From Lachnospiraceae bacterium (lineage in GTDB: Bacteria; Bacillota; Clostridia; Lachnospirales; Lachnospiraceae): a DNA stretch of 64,000 bases. Below, in pieces: positions 33,209-42,381 of this stretch. The stretch spans positions 35,864 through 99,863 of the forward strand of contig JAQUVX010000013.1 in the NCBI GenBank assembly GCA_028693165.1. The letters are read 5' to 3'. The translations under genes were made by a program, and so were the position numbers. The notes beneath the pieces were generated by a model. That model was not told the DNA's origin and did no database searches. It worked only from the letters and a program-made list of their open reading frames with translations. Numbering within the stretch: position 1 is the first letter of the stretch; the number at the start of each line of letters is the position of its first letter.

Positions 33209-34727
33209 GTTCAGTCACCTCCAAAGGGAGCGTAAAGGTAAAGACCGCTCCATTTCCATCGTTTCTATTTTGCGCCGAAAGTGTGCCGCCGTGCGCCCTG
33301 ACAATGGATTCACAGATAGAAAGTCCCAGGCCGACACCGCGCTGTGCGTCCGGCTCTTTGCCATGCGTAGTGTAAAACATCTGAAATACATGCGGCAGAT
33401 CCTGGGCGGCAATTCCACTTCCGCGATCGGCCACGGTAAATATAGCCAGCTGTTTTTCCTCATGTTCCTCCACTGTTACGGAAATTTCTTTTTCCGCCGG
33501 CGTATGCTTCACTGCATTATCCAGCAAGTTGACAAGCACCTGGTCGATGAGCTTTGCATCCATCGGAACCAGCATCAGCTTGTCCGGGATATCCACGGTG
33601 ATTTCGTATTCCGGCGCTCTTTTTCCTATGGCATTCAATGCAACACCGATCACTTCCTCCACCGCCTCCACCTGTTTGTTCAGGACCAGACGGCCATCCT
33701 GCAGCCGTGTCAGGTTCAGGATATTTTCCACGAGAGAGTGCAGCCAGTCGGCATCCTTGTAGATTCCCTCTGCCAATCCGTAACGCCTGTCCTGTCGGTC
33801 CGTCATACCCATCAGCATTTCGCTGGTTCCCATAATGCCCGCCAACGGGGTACGCAGATCATGAGAGATCGCACGCAGCAGATTTCCTCGATAACGTTCC
33901 TGCGCCATTTCCTCCTTGGAACGAAGCCGTTCCTGCGCACTGCGGAAGCGATCCATGGCAAGTGCCGTGCTTTCAATCATGGAGCGCAGCAGCCGCATTT
34001 GTGCTTCTGACATTTTTTCGGCGTTTTCGATTGGAATGCGCAGAATACCAAGCGTGGCATCACGCCCATAAATAGGCCAGTTATAAAATTCATCATCTAC
34101 ATCATAGGAGGTACGCAGATTTTCAATGCGCTGCCGAAGCGAGGCTCCATCTGCCTCATTGCGGCGCACCTGTTCCTTTTCGTTTCTTTGCTGAATAAAA
34201 CTCTGCTCCGGTGCCCCGGTTTCATCAAAGCACAGGCAGGCCGCTTGACAGCGCATGATTTCACTTATCGTTTTCACGGAAATACTGGCAATATCTTCCG
34301 TGTTCGCGGCATCTGTCAGATGGTTGGTCAAACGATATAGCGAACTTGCCTCCGCCTCTTTTTCCTGCGCCTTCATCGCACTTTGCTTGACCTTCGAGGT
34401 AAGTGCGCTGGTAATCACTGCTGTAATGGTCATAATGGCGAAGGTAATAAAATAGGTCGGGTCATCCACGGAAAGTGTAAAATAAGGTTCGGTAAAGAAG
34501 TAGTTAAACGCACAGGTGGCTACCACTGTCGCAACAAGTCCATACAGATAGCCTTTCGTGAGCCTCGCAGCAAGCACTACTGACAGCAGATACACGACGA
34601 CAATATTCGTTTCAGGAAAGTTCCAGCATCGGAACATCCATCCAATCCCCGATGCCGCTGCAACGCAGAGCAATGCAATCAGGCCGCCCCATTTCTCTCC
34701 TGCTTCTTTGACCTTCAAGTCGTCCAT
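33192..34727 (-). CDS. KdpD-like histidine kinase lacking KdpD and USP domains
   Basis: 511-residue kinase. It starts directly with the DUF4118 membrane region (about 15-115, with 'FNYFFTEPYFTLSVDD' like KdpD), then a GAF-like region (about 140-265), HisKA with His in AISHDLRTPLAG, and HATPase with DRGSGIA and GVGLGLSI. Compared with KdpD it lacks about 380 N-terminal residues, the part that senses potassium and c-di-AMP. A clean promoter and start codon show that it is not a truncated remnant. The signal it senses is unknown. Confidence 0.92.
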   Translation of the reverse strand: MDDLKVKEAGEKWGGLIALLCVAAASGIGWMFRCWNFPETNIVVVYLLSVVLAARLTKGYLYGLVATVVATCAFNYFFTEPYFTLSVDDPTYFITFAIMTITAVITSALTSKVKQSAMKAQEKEAEASSLYRLTNHLTDAANTEDIASISVKTISEIMRCQAACLCFDETGAPEQSFIQQRNEKEQVRRNEADGASLRQRIENLRTSYDVDDEFYNWPIYGRDATLGILRIPIENAEKMSEAQMRLLRSMIESTALAMDRFRSAQERLRSKEEMAQERYRGNLLRAISHDLRTPLAGIMGTSEMLMGMTDRQDRRYGLAEGIYKDADWLHSLVENILNLTRLQDGRLVLNKQVEAVEEVIGVALNAIGKRAPEYEITVDIPDKLMLVPMDAKLIDQVLVNLLDNAVKHTPAEKEISVTVEEHEEKQLAIFTVADRGSGIAAQDLPHVFQMFYTTHGKEPDAQRGVGLGLSICESIVRAHGGTLSAQNRNDGNGAVFTFTLPLEVTEHEQQQ

Positions 34728-34759
34728 GTGTGCTTCTCCTTCTCACTTGACTTTTTACC

Positions 34760-34788
34760 ATTATATTTCGAAAAGTTGAAATTAGCAA
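34760..34788 (-). promoter_or_regulatory. Promoter of the second KdpDE-like pair
   Basis: On the minus strand TTGCTA (34788-34783), 17 bp, TATAAT (34765-34760). No KdpE-type box is visible beside it, so this pair may be expressed constitutively. Confidence 0.65.
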
Positions 34789-34841
34789 TGCTCTATAGAT
34801 TTTTTATGCCTGTGTAAAATGTGGACGATGTGCTGAGCAGA

Positions 34842-34856
34842 ACAAAGAGTCCGGCT
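34842..34856. repeat. Short fragment of the dispersed repeat
   Basis: CAAAGAGTCCGGCT here is identical to 12887-12900 at the edge of the full element, directly before the AT-rich ImmA/IrrE-DUF4411 insert. Too short to prove common origin. Confidence 0.3.
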
Positions 34857-34960
34857 GCATCGTGAGATTTTTCAATTCATCAAAATTCAGAAAATGGATG
34901 ATTTTTTTTACCTTTTTTGATATTATAGTAATAACAATGAATGGAAGGAGGTAGGGGTTT

Positions 34961-36121
34961 ATGCCAACAGTAAATGTCAATATACAACCAGCAATTATAA
35001 ACTGGGCTTTAAGTCAAACATATGAAGAACAGCTTGGAAGTAAATTAATGAAAAATATCAGACATTGGTTGGATGGCACAAAAACACCTACTTTCAAGCA
35101 AATAGAAGACTTTAGCAAAAAGTCGAATATACCGTTAGGGTATTTCTTCTTGCAAACACCACCAGTTGAACCGTTACATCTTTTAGATTACAGAACGGTT
35201 GACAGCATTCATCTTGCCAATCCGAGCAGAAATTTAATAGAGACAATTCATGAGATGGAAAACGTACAGGACTGGATGATACATTATCGGAGAGATACGG
35301 GATTTGATGTATTGCCACTTGTTGGTAGTATGAACGTATGTACTGATGTTAAAGTGATTGTAGATACAATACGTGATGACTTATCTCTTAGAGATAACTG
35401 GTATGAGGATTGTGGAAATATGAATGAAGCATTTAACATGATTCGTTCTCTTTTGGAAGAGTGCGGCATTGTTGTAATGCAAAGTGGTATTGTTGGTAAA
35501 AACACACACAGGGCTTTGGACATTGAGGAATTTAGAGCTTTTGCTATGCCAGATGAATGGGCTCCTCTTATATTTATTAATAGTGCCGATTCTCAGGGAG
35601 CGAAGTTGTTTTCTCTGTTCCATGAGGCTGCTCACATTTGGTTGGGAGTAAGTGATTTATATAATGACCGCAGAGATAGTAAAAACGTGAAGCCAATAGA
35701 AGTGTTATGCAATTCCATTGCTTCTGAATTGATGGTGCCCACTGATAATTTTATAGAAAAATGGGATGCAAGTACAGTTAAGGATATTTTTGAAAAGGTA
35801 CGTGAACTTTCTAAAAAGTTTAAGTGTGGCGAGAGCGTAATTGCAAGAAAAGCATTGGATAACAAAAGAATCAATCAAAGTATTTATGCGGAAGTCATTG
35901 AAAATTCTATTGCGGCTTATCGGGAAATGAAAGACAACAGAGAATCTGGTGGTGGAAATTATTATAATACAATGGGTTCCAGACTTGACGGACGTTTCAT
36001 CAAAGCATTATGTGAGAGTATTTCTACTGGCAGAACTACATTTACAGAAGCATACAGGCTAACAAATACCAGCAGAAAAACATTTACAGAAATTGCTGCT
36101 CGTCAGGGGGGTATACAATGA
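34961..36121 (+). CDS. ImmA/IrrE family metallo-endopeptidase with N-terminal HTH-like domain
   Basis: 386-residue protein. The N-terminal 65 residues are XRE-like (LDGTKTPTFKQIEDFSKKSNIPLGYFF), the middle holds the zinc-peptidase motif HEAAH (221-225, in LFSLFHEAAHIWLG) with a likely third ligand in NSIASELMVP, and the C-terminus has a small helical region. Such COG2856 proteins cleave or neutralise partner repressors or act as antitoxins. GGAAGGAGG precedes the ATG. It overlaps the DUF4411 gene by 4 bp. The pair is far richer in A and T than its neighbours, a sign of transfer. Confidence 0.88.
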   Translation: MPTVNVNIQPAIINWALSQTYEEQLGSKLMKNIRHWLDGTKTPTFKQIEDFSKKSNIPLGYFFLQTPPVEPLHLLDYRTVDSIHLANPSRNLIETIHEMENVQDWMIHYRRDTGFDVLPLVGSMNVCTDVKVIVDTIRDDLSLRDNWYEDCGNMNEAFNMIRSLLEECGIVVMQSGIVGKNTHRALDIEEFRAFAMPDEWAPLIFINSADSQGAKLFSLFHEAAHIWLGVSDLYNDRRDSKNVKPIEVLCNSIASELMVPTDNFIEKWDASTVKDIFEKVRELSKKFKCGESVIARKALDNKRINQSIYAEVIENSIAAYREMKDNRESGGGNYYNTMGSRLDGRFIKALCESISTGRTTFTEAYRLTNTSRKTFTEIAARQGGIQ

Positions 36122-36642
36122 TAGATAAAACAGAGAAATTTCTGGTTGATTCTAATTCATTTATGACTCCATATCGGTTTTATTATGCGTTTGATCTTGT
36201 TCCGGCGTACTGGAAAGCTTTAGAACAGCATATCAAATCAGGTCGTATTGTTGTTTTAGATATGGTCAAGGATGAAATAGATAAAGGCAAAGATGAATTG
36301 GCAACATGGCTAAATACCGTAAAGGGACTTGAGGTTGTGCCACATGTTAGCACTGAGATCGTAACGAAATACCAAGAAGTTCTGCAATATGTGCAAGGGA
36401 GCGGATTATATAAACCAGAAGCATTTCAAATATGGGCTCCTGGGTACATAGCTGACCCGTGGATTATCGCGGCTGCATCAGCACATAGCTATACCATTGT
36501 TACAGAAGAAAAATCATCTGGCGGATTAAGTATAAAAACGCCAAACAGAGCAGCAAAAATTCCAGACGTAGCACATCATTTTGGTGCGAGAGCTATAGAT
36601 ATTTATGAAATGATGAGAAAACTAAATATAAAAATAGAATAA
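36118..36642 (+). CDS. DUF4411 family PIN-like protein
   Basis: 174-residue protein of DUF4411, a PIN-type nuclease-like family. Acidic residues expected for the metal site occur in LVDSNSFM near the start, DMVKDEIDKGKDEL (about 50-63) and DPWIIAAASAH (about 118). It is translationally coupled (ATGA) to the ImmA/IrrE gene. Pairs of COG2856 peptidase and PIN-like protein have been predicted as type II toxin-antitoxin modules, so this is probably the toxin; activity is not proven. Confidence 0.85.
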   Translation: MIDKTEKFLVDSNSFMTPYRFYYAFDLVPAYWKALEQHIKSGRIVVLDMVKDEIDKGKDELATWLNTVKGLEVVPHVSTEIVTKYQEVLQYVQGSGLYKPEAFQIWAPGYIADPWIIAAASAHSYTIVTEEKSSGGLSIKTPNRAAKIPDVAHHFGARAIDIYEMMRKLNIKIE

Positions 36643-36701
36643 GTCATTTATTTTTCTGCTTAATGCATGGTTGTGGCTGTCTGGGTAAAACAATGCCAGA
36701 C

Positions 36702-36742
36702 AAAAAAAGGCTCTGACACGATACGTATCGGGGCCTTTTTTT
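36702..36742 (+). terminator. Bidirectional terminator after the DUF4411 gene
   Basis: AAAAAAAGGC (36702-36711) pairs with GCCTTTTTTT (36733-36742), with an inner CGATACGTATCG palindrome. The T-run follows the stem on both strands, serving the DUF4411 gene and the convergent ywlG gene. Confidence 0.85.
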
Positions 36743-36772
36743 ATAGGCTTTGAGCACCTTGTTATGCATTGC

Positions 36773-37318
36773 TCACATCCGTTCTTCATCATACACCGCC
36801 CGGCTTCCTCCGATAAACTTCGGCCGGGTTCTCGCCGCCAGCACGATCGCTTCCCCGATCTGGCGATGTTCCAGTTTCACCGGAACTGCCACCTTCTTCA
36901 AGTGCATCCCGATCAGCGTTCCGCCGATATCCAGTCCGGCGTCCGCCCGAATCTCCTCTACCACGATGGCATTCGAAAGGCCCTGATAAGCTGCCGTCCC
37001 AAACGAGCCGCCCGCTTTCGGCTGCGGTACCACATTGACCGGTTCCGCAAATGGAACCGCTTCCGCGGACACCACAATCGCACGGTTCAGATGTTCGCAG
37101 CACTGCGCCGCCAGATAAAGTTCCCGCTCCGACAGCACCTCGTAAATTGCATCAAAAATAGCCTTCCCCACCTCTGGATTCGACCAGGTTCCCATCCGAT
37201 GCCCCAACACCTCGCTGGTCGAACACCCGATCACGACGATCTGCCCCTTATGAAGCTTCGCTTTCTCGCATAATTCCACAATCGTTTCCCGTACCTGTGC
37301 AGTAATCGTCTCTATCAT
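36773..37318 (-). CDS. UPF0340 family protein (YwlG, TIGR01440)
   Basis: 181-residue protein beginning MIETITAQVRETIVELCEKA, with the family segments VIGCSTSEVLGHRMGTWSNPEVG (near 30-50) and CCEHLNRAIVVSAE. It is conserved in Firmicutes but of unknown function; the fold is related to Rossmann-type hydrolases. It lies 24 bp downstream of the nicotinamidase-like gene and is probably cotranscribed with it. Confidence 0.9.
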   Translation of the reverse strand: MIETITAQVRETIVELCEKAKLHKGQIVVIGCSTSEVLGHRMGTWSNPEVGKAIFDAIYEVLSERELYLAAQCCEHLNRAIVVSAEAVPFAEPVNVVPQPKAGGSFGTAAYQGLSNAIVVEEIRADAGLDIGGTLIGMHLKKVAVPVKLEHRQIGEAIVLAARTRPKFIGGSRAVYDEERM

Positions 37319-37342
37319 AATTTTTCCCTCTTTCTATCGAAT

Positions 37343-37858
37343 TTACAAAACCTCAACCTGGCACACCCTCATCGCCTCCAGTGCCCGTTCATGGCTCTCC
37401 GGGGTAACTCCGGCGCAGCACGCCGCATCCACCGTGATCGGCACTTCCGGCAGAAACGCCTTGATAACCATGGCATTGGAGATCACGCAGATGTCCGTAC
37501 ACAGACCGATCAGCGTAATGTGTCCGATTCCCTCTTTCTCATGTAATTCCCTCAAATATTCGCCCAGCTTTTCACTGCCAAACGTCGGCTTATCGATCGG
37601 CTGCATCGTGAGCTGCGCCGCGATCTCCGCCCGGATCTCCCACCCATGCGTCCCTTTGATGCAGTGTGCTACCGGCAGATTTCTTCCCTCCTGCGTCTCA
37701 AGATAATCCGCTCCATGTGTATCCCTCGTTGCCAGCACCATTCCGTCAAATCCCCTCATCTTCTTCACCACCGCCGGAACGATGGCAGTCGCCTCCTTCG
37801 TGCCAAGACTTCCGTCGATAAAATCATTCTGCATATCAATTACAACCAGTACGTTCAT
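37343..37858 (-). CDS. Nicotinamidase-like cysteine hydrolase (isochorismatase family)
   Basis: 171-residue hydrolase with the catalytic triad Asp8 (VVIDMQNDF), Lys90 (PIDKPTFGS) and Cys124 (GLCTDICV). Asp46, His48 and His65 match the metal site of nicotinamidases, supporting nicotinamide-to-nicotinate conversion in NAD salvage. It is shorter than E. coli PncA (213 residues). A related amidase activity cannot be excluded. Confidence 0.88.
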   Translation of the reverse strand: MNVLVVIDMQNDFIDGSLGTKEATAIVPAVVKKMRGFDGMVLATRDTHGADYLETQEGRNLPVAHCIKGTHGWEIRAEIAAQLTMQPIDKPTFGSEKLGEYLRELHEKEGIGHITLIGLCTDICVISNAMVIKAFLPEVPITVDAACCAGVTPESHERALEAMRVCQVEVL

Positions 37859-37936
37859 GATAGTTTCCCCCTTCTGTGTGATCCGCTTCTGTGGAATACC
37901 TATAACTGTATTTTATCACATTTCTGCTTTTCTGCC

Positions 37937-37963
37937 AAAAAAAGGAGCAGAATGTTCTGCTCC
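37937..37963 (-). terminator. Terminator after the truncated 48-residue frame
   Basis: On the minus strand GGAGCAGAA/TTCTGCTCC with a tight loop is followed by seven T. It terminates transcripts from the remnant at 37986-38132. Confidence 0.75.
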
Positions 37964-37985
37964 CCTACATCCAATTCCTGGAATC

Positions 37986-38132
37986 TTATTTTCCAAACAG
38001 TCCGCTCAGTTTGCCAAGCAGCTCCGCTGCGCCCTCTTCGGCAATCTTGGTCTTCAGCTCGTTCTCAACCGCCTTGATCACAGCTTCGGAGATCTCCTTG
38101 CCTAGAGGTAAGGCAGTCTTACCATCATACAT
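37986..38132 (-). pseudogene. C-terminal gene remnant followed by intact terminator
   Basis: A 48-codon frame beginning MYDGKTALPLGKEISEAVIK and ending AAELLGKLSGLFGK looks like the C-terminal end of a longer protein: it has good coding character and its own terminator, but no ribosome-binding site, and an in-frame stop lies eight codons before the first ATG. The 5' part seems to have been lost at about 38133-38150. The parent family was not recognised. Confidence 0.5.
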
Positions 38133-38310
38133 AGCCTGATGTGATTTCTAGATATCATACCAGAGATTTGCCTGCTGGTTAGTATGTTCCCAGCATCCAG
38201 CTTCTCTCAGATTCCGCCTCACAATGGACATCCTGTTATTGGGCTATACATTTCCTACTATCTGCGCTTGTTTAGGGCTTGCACCCGTTAAAGCAGTGCA
38301 TATCGTTTTT
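38133..38310 (-). other. Non-coding junk-like stretch with possible transposase tail
   Basis: Contains a 27-codon minus-strand frame at 38148-38231 (RRNLREAGCWEHTNQQANLW in its middle), closed by stops on both sides and without a ribosome-binding site. It resembles a transposase or intron-protein tail in composition, but no family match could be made. Together with 37986-38132 it marks the scar of a past insertion or deletion. Confidence 0.3.
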
Positions 38311-39789
38311 CTACATTTCATCAAGATAATTGCTCGCAATATCTGGCTGATATTCCTCAATCGGTTCCGGTGGATATAGCTCATTGAATTTCTTCAAAAG
38401 CTCATAATTCTTCTTCGCGATATTCAATTCTCTTCTAGCCTCATCCGCATTCCAAATCTGCCTGGCCTTCTCACGGAACTTCAGAATCAAATCCATATAT
38501 GCCCCACCATCCGGCACTTTATTTCCTAAATCACGGAGTTCCATAGGGTCCGCTTCCAAATCAAATAATTGCGGAACTTCATAGCCGGCATGTTCCACGT
38601 ATTTATAATTCTTTTCACAGAGCATGACACTTGGCTCGTCCCCTTTAATATCAGAGCAGTACGACAAGACCATTCGATTTGAATCAGCTTCTTCCTTTCC
38701 AAGAATCACATTTTTCAAATCCACGCCATCACACTCTGGAAGTGCATCGGCTTCTGTAAATGCCAATAGTGTTGGTGCCAAATCTACCAGAGAAGTCAGC
38801 TCCCGGATATGTTGTCCACAGGGAATCCTTCCCTTTGCGGCAAACACCAATGGAACCCTTGCTGCCCCCTCGTAGAAATTTGTTTTCCAGAACAAACCAT
38901 GCTCACCTATGTTATCGCCATGATCCGAGCCATATACGATCATCGTATCTTCCAGCCCGATCGTCTCTCTAACCGTCTCCAGAATCTCACCGATCAACCC
39001 ATCCATATATTCCACCATCGCATAATACGCCGCTCTGACTCGTCGTACCGTTTCTGCATCAACCTCCTCGACCTGACGATTTTGATACCATTTCCGGATA
39101 GCCGGATGGATCTGCTTCTTCTCGTCACAAATCTCACGTGGAAGCTCCGGCAGACATTCATAATAATATTGGTACAGCTCCTTTGGTGCAATGTAAGGAC
39201 AGTGCGGGCCATAGAAACCTACCGTTAGAAACAGCGGTCGTTCATCGGTTCTTTTCTTCAGAAAATCACAGGCCGCATCCGTAACATCCCGGTCAAACAA
39301 CAGCACTGCTGAATTTCCCGAACCGGATTTTCTCAAGGAAGTTGTATTCTGTCCTGAGGAGCGCATAAATTCCCCGTAGATAGAGTATTCATTATCAACC
39401 CCAATCGCAGAGGGTGTCATATCTCCGACAAAGCGCTTTTCATACCCATGCCGCTGGTCTTTTCCAACAAAATGCATGCGCCCGCTCAATACCGTCTCAT
39501 AGCCGCTTACCGCTAAATTATGCACCATCGTTACCCGATCTGATCTCAAACACTGCATATTGTTGCAGACTCCTGTGTGGGACGGCAGAAGCCCTGTCAG
39601 AATCGATGCTCTGCTTGGTACACATAGAGGCGCAGAACAGTAGCATCGGTCAAGCCCTGTTCCATTCGCATAAAGCCAGTCCAAATTTGGAGTGCGCACA
39701 TATGGATCACCAGCATTCCCCATGACCAAAGCATTATGCTGATCCGACAAAATATATATCACATTTGTTTTCTTCAATGTACCCTCCAT
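38311..39789 (-). CDS. Sulfatase (formylglycine type), cytoplasmic
   Basis: 492-residue arylsulfatase-type hydrolase that removes sulfate esters. Metal-binding Asp lies in YILSDQHN; the active-site Cys56 in CSAPLCVPSR is the residue converted to formylglycine; GFYGPHCPY, GSDHGDNIGEHGLFWK and a later Lys/His complete the site. There is no signal peptide, so the substrate must be imported, presumably by the adjacent TTT system. ATG 39789 overlaps the tctA stop (TGATG); a TTG at 39777 with GGAGG before it is an alternative start. No maturase gene is in the window. Confidence 0.92.
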   Translation of the reverse strand: MEGTLKKTNVIYILSDQHNALVMGNAGDPYVRTPNLDWLYANGTGLDRCYCSAPLCVPSRASILTGLLPSHTGVCNNMQCLRSDRVTMVHNLAVSGYETVLSGRMHFVGKDQRHGYEKRFVGDMTPSAIGVDNEYSIYGEFMRSSGQNTTSLRKSGSGNSAVLLFDRDVTDAACDFLKKRTDERPLFLTVGFYGPHCPYIAPKELYQYYYECLPELPREICDEKKQIHPAIRKWYQNRQVEEVDAETVRRVRAAYYAMVEYMDGLIGEILETVRETIGLEDTMIVYGSDHGDNIGEHGLFWKTNFYEGAARVPLVFAAKGRIPCGQHIRELTSLVDLAPTLLAFTEADALPECDGVDLKNVILGKEEADSNRMVLSYCSDIKGDEPSVMLCEKNYKYVEHAGYEVPQLFDLEADPMELRDLGNKVPDGGAYMDLILKFREKARQIWNADEARRELNIAKKNYELLKKFNELYPPEPIEEYQPDIASNYLDEM

Positions 39790-41324
39790 CACTCTTCATC
39801 CGGGATATCAACCGTTACGGTTTCCCTGATTGCTTTTTCTCTTTTTGCTGCCTTAATATTTGCATAGATCAAATAAACCGTTATGACTGCAATTGCAATG
39901 CAGATTGGTCTGCGGAAAATAAAAATCAGCAGATTGGTATGACGTGATGCCGCGATCTTTGCTGTTCGTATATAATTACTCTCAATCAAATTTCCCAAAA
40001 TCAGTCCCAGCACAACCGGTGTTGTTGGAATCTCCAATTTACTCAGAATCAAACCGAGTACCCCGCACGCCACCGCAATATAAACATCATAAATAGAATT
40101 ATTCACACTGTATGCGCCTATCAGGGAGCACAAAATAACTGCCGGAATAATGACCTGTATCTTCACTTTCAAAATAGAGGAAAATAGCGGAATCCCCAAT
40201 ACACCGATCAACACCATAAATACTGCTGTCAAAAGCATTCCAACCAGAAATGTATATGCAATATCCGCATGTTCGACAAACAGCCGCTGTCCCGGAACTA
40301 ATCCATGGATCGTCAGTGCACCAAACATGATGGCTGAGGTTGCACTCCCAGGAATACCGAGCGACAGCATCGGCACCAGAGAACCTCCTACCGCTGCATT
40401 ATTCGCACTTTCCGATGCGATAATCCCGGCCGGATTTCCTTTTCCGAAGGTTCCCTCTTTATCCTGGGCCTTTGCCTCGCCATAGGCAAGGAAGGAAGCA
40501 ATTGCGCCGCCCGTTCCCGGCAGAATTCCAATCAGGGTTCCGATCACGGATGATTTCAGCAGAACCGCCTTATATTTTGTGCAGGACTTTTTTAAAATCT
40601 CGACAAAAGATACTTTTTTTAACTCAACCTTTGTAATTCTACTGTCGGTTCTTAAAACCTGCTGCCCCTGTTTGATCATCTCCGCTATCGCAAAAAGACC
40701 GATGACTGTGGGAATCAGTCCCACTCCTCCCGTCAGTGCCTTTAAGCCGAAATTAAATCTGATCATACCGGTATCAGAAGCAATTCCAATCATCGCCATA
40801 AACAAGCCTATGGCAGCAGCAATCATACCCTTTAGAATATTTTTTCCCGTCAAGCTTCCCACGATGGTCAGTCCGCAGATTGCAAGCAGAAACAGTTCTG
40901 CAGAACCAAATTTCACAGAAATTCCAGACAAAATCGGAGTAAAGAAAATCAGCGTAATAATTCCAAACAGACTTCCGATCCCACTGGCAATGATAGAATA
41001 AAACAACGCGTGGCGGCCTTCGCCGCGTACCGTCATCGGATATCCTTCCATGGTCGTACACGCCGATTCTGCCGTCCCAGGACAATTGATCAGAATACCC
41101 GCAATCGAGCCTCCATAGGAGGAACCAAGATAGATTCCTCCTAAAAACAGCAGACCCTGAGCCGGGGACATGGAATATGTAAATGGCAGCATAACGGCGA
41201 TCCCAATTCCTCCATTCATTCCAGGAATGGCTCCCAGAACAATTCCTATCAAGGTCCCCAGAAAGCATACTAACAACGTTAAAGGATGTACGATATTTTG
41301 TGCAACCTGTAATATAAGTTCCAT
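39789..41324 (-). CDS. Tripartite tricarboxylate transporter, large permease TctA (system 2)
   Basis: 511-residue polytopic membrane protein with the TctA marks GIVLGAIPGMNGGIGIAVML near the start, INCPGTAESACTTMEGYP, and IGILPGTGGAIASFLAYGEAK in the second half. ATG 41324 has GGGAG five bases upstream. It is the third gene of tctB-tctC-tctA-sulfatase, an unusual internal order with the receptor gene between the permease genes. Confidence 0.95.
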   Translation of the reverse strand: MELILQVAQNIVHPLTLLVCFLGTLIGIVLGAIPGMNGGIGIAVMLPFTYSMSPAQGLLFLGGIYLGSSYGGSIAGILINCPGTAESACTTMEGYPMTVRGEGRHALFYSIIASGIGSLFGIITLIFFTPILSGISVKFGSAELFLLAICGLTIVGSLTGKNILKGMIAAAIGLFMAMIGIASDTGMIRFNFGLKALTGGVGLIPTVIGLFAIAEMIKQGQQVLRTDSRITKVELKKVSFVEILKKSCTKYKAVLLKSSVIGTLIGILPGTGGAIASFLAYGEAKAQDKEGTFGKGNPAGIIASESANNAAVGGSLVPMLSLGIPGSATSAIMFGALTIHGLVPGQRLFVEHADIAYTFLVGMLLTAVFMVLIGVLGIPLFSSILKVKIQVIIPAVILCSLIGAYSVNNSIYDVYIAVACGVLGLILSKLEIPTTPVVLGLILGNLIESNYIRTAKIAASRHTNLLIFIFRRPICIAIAVITVYLIYANIKAAKREKAIRETVTVDIPDEE

Positions 41325-41344
41325 ATTTTCTCCCATCTGCCCTG

Positions 41345-42367
41345 CTACTGCTTCAGCATGTCTTCTCTCATGGCGAAATCCTCTGTGAGGAACTGATCCA
41401 GTTCCTCTCCGGTCAGCAGCACCGGGGACTCTCCTATCGTGCGCAGAGCCTCCGCAATGTCTCCCTCGTACCCAGCTTCAAGTTCTGCGACAAGCCGATC
41501 TTTCACTTCCTGTGGCATTCCGGCTGGCCCCACCAGCATTCTTGCCGCAGCATTGTTGATATCATATCCCTGTTCTTTAAATGTCTTAATATCCGGATAG
41601 GTGTCCAACCGTTCCGCAAGCATCAGTCCAAGAACTGTAATATTCTGATCTTCACATTGTCCTATAAACTTTGCACTTAATATACCAGCGTCAATATGAC
41701 CGCCGATCAGATCAGAGAACACCTTATTGCCTCCCTCATACACAATGCCAGTTGTCTCGACTGACATCCCCTTATTAAACAAATTCAATGAGAGGTTCTG
41801 AATTGCAGACGGAAGTCCTATTGTGATTTCGCCTGGGTGTTCTTTCGCATACGCCAGGAATGTTTCCAGATCTGCATAAGGTGAATCCTTCTTCAATACG
41901 ATGAGATCTCCCGTCTGATTGAGAGCAGCAATATAAGTAAAACTATCCAACGCAAAATCCGTCTCTGGATTTGTATAAACAAAGTTTGCCACATCCGTAT
42001 TCGAGAACACCCCCAAGGTATAGCCATCTGGTTCACTGGCCGCAATATTGGACATTCCAACCAGTCCGCTCGCAGCTCCCTCGTTTATAATAACCATGCT
42101 TTTACCTAACTGCTTTTCCAAAGGACTACATACCGCACGGGCTAATGCATCTGTTCCGCCCCCTGCTGCCGCCGTAACAATCACCTGAACTTCTTTCTCC
42201 GGATAGACTGACACCGCTGTTTCCGCTACCTTCTCCGTCGCTGCAGCGGTTGTCGCCACAGCAGCGGTTGTCGCCGTTGTCTTTTCACCTGCACAAGCCG
42301 TCATCAAACCAGAAATCAAGAAAGCACTTGCCATAAGATACACTGATTTTCCATTTAATCGTTTCAT
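41345..42367 (-). CDS. TTT substrate-binding lipoprotein TctC (system 2)
   Basis: 340-residue receptor with a lipobox LMTAC (Cys25), a Thr/Ala linker and the Bug fold starting VYPEKEVQVIVTAAAGGGTDALAR. It binds a carboxylate ligand outside the membrane. ATG 42367 is set by AAGGAGG and the signal peptide; the open frame continues 81 codons upstream into tctB and is not coding. The neighbouring sulfatase suggests a sulfated ligand, by inference. Confidence 0.94.
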   Translation of the reverse strand: MKRLNGKSVYLMASAFLISGLMTACAGEKTTATTAAVATTAAATEKVAETAVSVYPEKEVQVIVTAAAGGGTDALARAVCSPLEKQLGKSMVIINEGAASGLVGMSNIAASEPDGYTLGVFSNTDVANFVYTNPETDFALDSFTYIAALNQTGDLIVLKKDSPYADLETFLAYAKEHPGEITIGLPSAIQNLSLNLFNKGMSVETTGIVYEGGNKVFSDLIGGHIDAGILSAKFIGQCEDQNITVLGLMLAERLDTYPDIKTFKEQGYDINNAAARMLVGPAGMPQEVKDRLVAELEAGYEGDIAEALRTIGESPVLLTGEELDQFLTEDFAMREDMLKQ

Positions 42368-42381
42368 ATTTTTCCTCCTTG

